Of a stretch of DNA of 7,262 nucleotides, positions 6,439 to 7,262 are shown in pieces. The notes below the pieces were generated by a model. That model was not told the origin of the DNA. It did no database searches and was given only the letters and a program-made list of their open reading frames with translations. A program made the translations under genes and the position numbers. Origin of the DNA: Bryobacteraceae bacterium (GTDB lineage Bacteria; Acidobacteriota; Terriglobia; Bryobacterales; Bryobacteraceae); the NCBI GenBank assembly GCA_014379815.1, contig JACMLA010000094.1, forward strand, positions 1-7,262. Direction: 5' to 3'. The number at the start of each line of letters is the position of its first letter. Within the stretch, counting starts at the first letter, position 1.

Positions 6439-6900
6439 TCAGCGGGCTTTAGAAGATGAAGCTGCGGTCCGGATTGCCTGCACAATGCGCGGATAGGTCC
6501 CGCAGCGGCAGATATTTCCGTTCATTCCGCGCTGGATTTCACTATCGGTTGGATCTGGATTCTTCGACAGCAAACTGATGGCATTCAGGATCATGCCCGG
6601 GGTGCAGTAACCACACTGAAACGCGCTGGCGTCGAGGAATGCCTGCTGAACGGGATGAAGCTTACCTTCCCGTTCGAGGCCTTCAATTGTGGTGATTTGT
6701 TTCCCCGCAACCGACGAGAGGGTGACGAGGCAGGATCGGACTGCTGCGCCATCCACCAACACGGTACAGGCTCCGCACTGTCCTTCGCCGCATCCGTACT
6801 TGGCTCCCGTCTTATCCAGATCTTCGCGCAACACGGATAGCAGAGTGCGGTCCTTAGAAATGTCGACCGCGATGCTTTCTCCGTTGACCTTTAGAAACAT
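6439..6900 (-). CDS. [2Fe-2S] small subunit of a xanthine dehydrogenase/CoxS-type molybdenum hydroxylase
   Basis: A 153-aa electron-transfer subunit. A plant-type ferredoxin domain comes first, with Cys37, Cys42, Cys45 (CGEGQCGACTV) and Cys57. An all-helical second-cluster domain follows, with Cys96-x-x-Cys99 (QCGYCTPGM) and Cys131-x-Cys133 (GNICRCGTYPRI). All eight ligands are present and the length is normal for CoxS, isoquinoline oxidoreductase alpha and XdhC-like small subunits. Such proteins pass electrons from a molybdopterin large subunit to an FAD subunit or another acceptor. No large or FAD subunit lies downstream, and the gene upstream is unrelated, so the partner is outside the window or elsewhere. 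The ATG at 6900 overlaps the upstream TGA by 1 nt (TGATG), which points to translational coupling. The substrate cannot be inferred from this subunit alone. Confidence 0.92.
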   Translation of the reverse strand: MFLKVNGESIAVDISKDRTLLSVLREDLDKTGAKYGCGEGQCGACTVLVDGAAVRSCLVTLSSVAGKQITTIEGLEREGKLHPVQQAFLDASAFQCGYCTPGMILNAISLLSKNPDPTDSEIQRGMNGNICRCGTYPRIVQAIRTAASSSKAR

Positions 6901-7262
6901 CAGGGAGACTTCTTGTCAGCAGCCGGCACTTCGGGCTTCTTCTCTTCTACAACCGGTGGACGAAAGCGCATTCGGGGTACAGGCTTCGCGCTGGCAAGTT
7001 CCGTGTAGATCTTCAGCAGACGTTCTTTCTGGGCAGGGTCCGGCACCAGTTTGCGATGCTTCCCGTTTGCGGAGGTGGCGAACTTCACCTCGCCTGAATC
7101 GTCCACGCTGAGAGTACCGGCTTCCGACACCTTGAAGTAGCCTTCCTGGGGACGGGCCGCATAGAGCACAGCGGCCATATCGGTAGTTGGCGTGTCGAAA
7201 GGCATTGGCTTGTGCGCCGTGTAGGCGTCAACCACAGGATGAGGAGCCTTGGACCATGCGTA
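6900..7262 (-). CDS. Probable nucleoside hydrolase, C-terminal part (runs off right edge)
   Basis: This frame is open to the right edge and gives 120 residues ending at TGA 6902-6900. The segment PFDTPTTDMAAVLYAARP, followed by GYFKVSEAGTLSVDDSGEV and NGKHRKLV, resembles the C-terminal region of bacterial nucleoside hydrolases (IU_nuc_hydro), where a Pro-(T/S)-x-Asp-xx-AVL stretch follows the active-site region. Those enzymes cleave the N-glycosidic bond of purine or pyrimidine nucleosides. The catalytic N-terminal DxDxxxDD motif is not in the window, so the call rests on the tail only. The last 20 residues or so are rich in Lys, Pro and Glu and look disordered. The GTG at 7235 and the ATG seen near 7257 (in another frame) are not credible starts because the conserved frame continues through the edge. 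Confidence 0.55.
   Translation of the reverse strand, partial: YAWSKAPHPVVDAYTAHKPMPFDTPTTDMAAVLYAARPQEGYFKVSEAGTLSVDDSGEVKFATSANGKHRKLVPDPAQKERLLKIYTELASAKPVPRMRFRPPVVEEKKPEVPAADKKSP

Noticed and set aside
5259..6452. Long 397-codon open frame on the plus strand
   Set aside because: It is antisense to the aldolase and miaE, both of which have complete catalytic residue sets on the minus strand; the plus-strand translation has no domain-like pattern.
1..7262. CRISPR array, rRNA or phage structural genes
   Set aside because: No regularly spaced repeats, rRNA-like conserved stretches or phage structural protein motifs were seen on either strand.

Overview
The window looks like a bacterial chromosome of moderately high GC, probably an acidobacterium of the Solibacter/Bryobacter type. 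That placement is an impression from the style of the genes (a RepA_C-type replication protein, an integrase-like IS transposase, a nucleoside hydrolase-like tail, very long PAS hybrid kinases) and has not been tested by a search. All seven recognisable genes lie on the minus strand, so transcription runs from the right edge to the left edge.

The right part (7262 to 4926) is a compact metabolic cluster. In transcription order it holds the C-terminal end of a probable nucleoside hydrolase; a two-cluster [2Fe-2S] subunit of the xanthine dehydrogenase/CO dehydrogenase class, overlapping the first gene by 1 nt; an HpcH/HpaI-family aldolase, 37 nt further on; and the tRNA hydroxylase MiaE, whose ATG directly follows the aldolase stop codon. 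The spacing implies one transcript. No molybdopterin large subunit lies next to the iron-sulfur subunit inside the window.

The centre (4830 to 1708) is one large soluble hybrid histidine kinase, REC-PAS-PAS-PAS-HisKA-HATPase-REC-REC. Its first receiver carries Glu where the phospho-accepting Asp is expected, and its second lacks the acidic pocket. Only the last receiver looks fully competent.

The left part (1707 to 1) has a mobile-element character. It holds a plasmid-type RepA_C replication initiator with short TGTACGGA repeats just upstream, and then the N-terminal part of an integrase-like IS transposase that runs off the left edge. Between the kinase and repA (1621-1707) is a 25-bp stretch resembling the T-loop-to-CCA end of a serine tRNA. 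This may mark an integration site, but it has one extra base and no paired T-stem. The most interesting aspects are this chromosome/mobile-DNA junction and the unusual receivers of the kinase. I did not see a clear previously undescribed defence or other multi-gene system.
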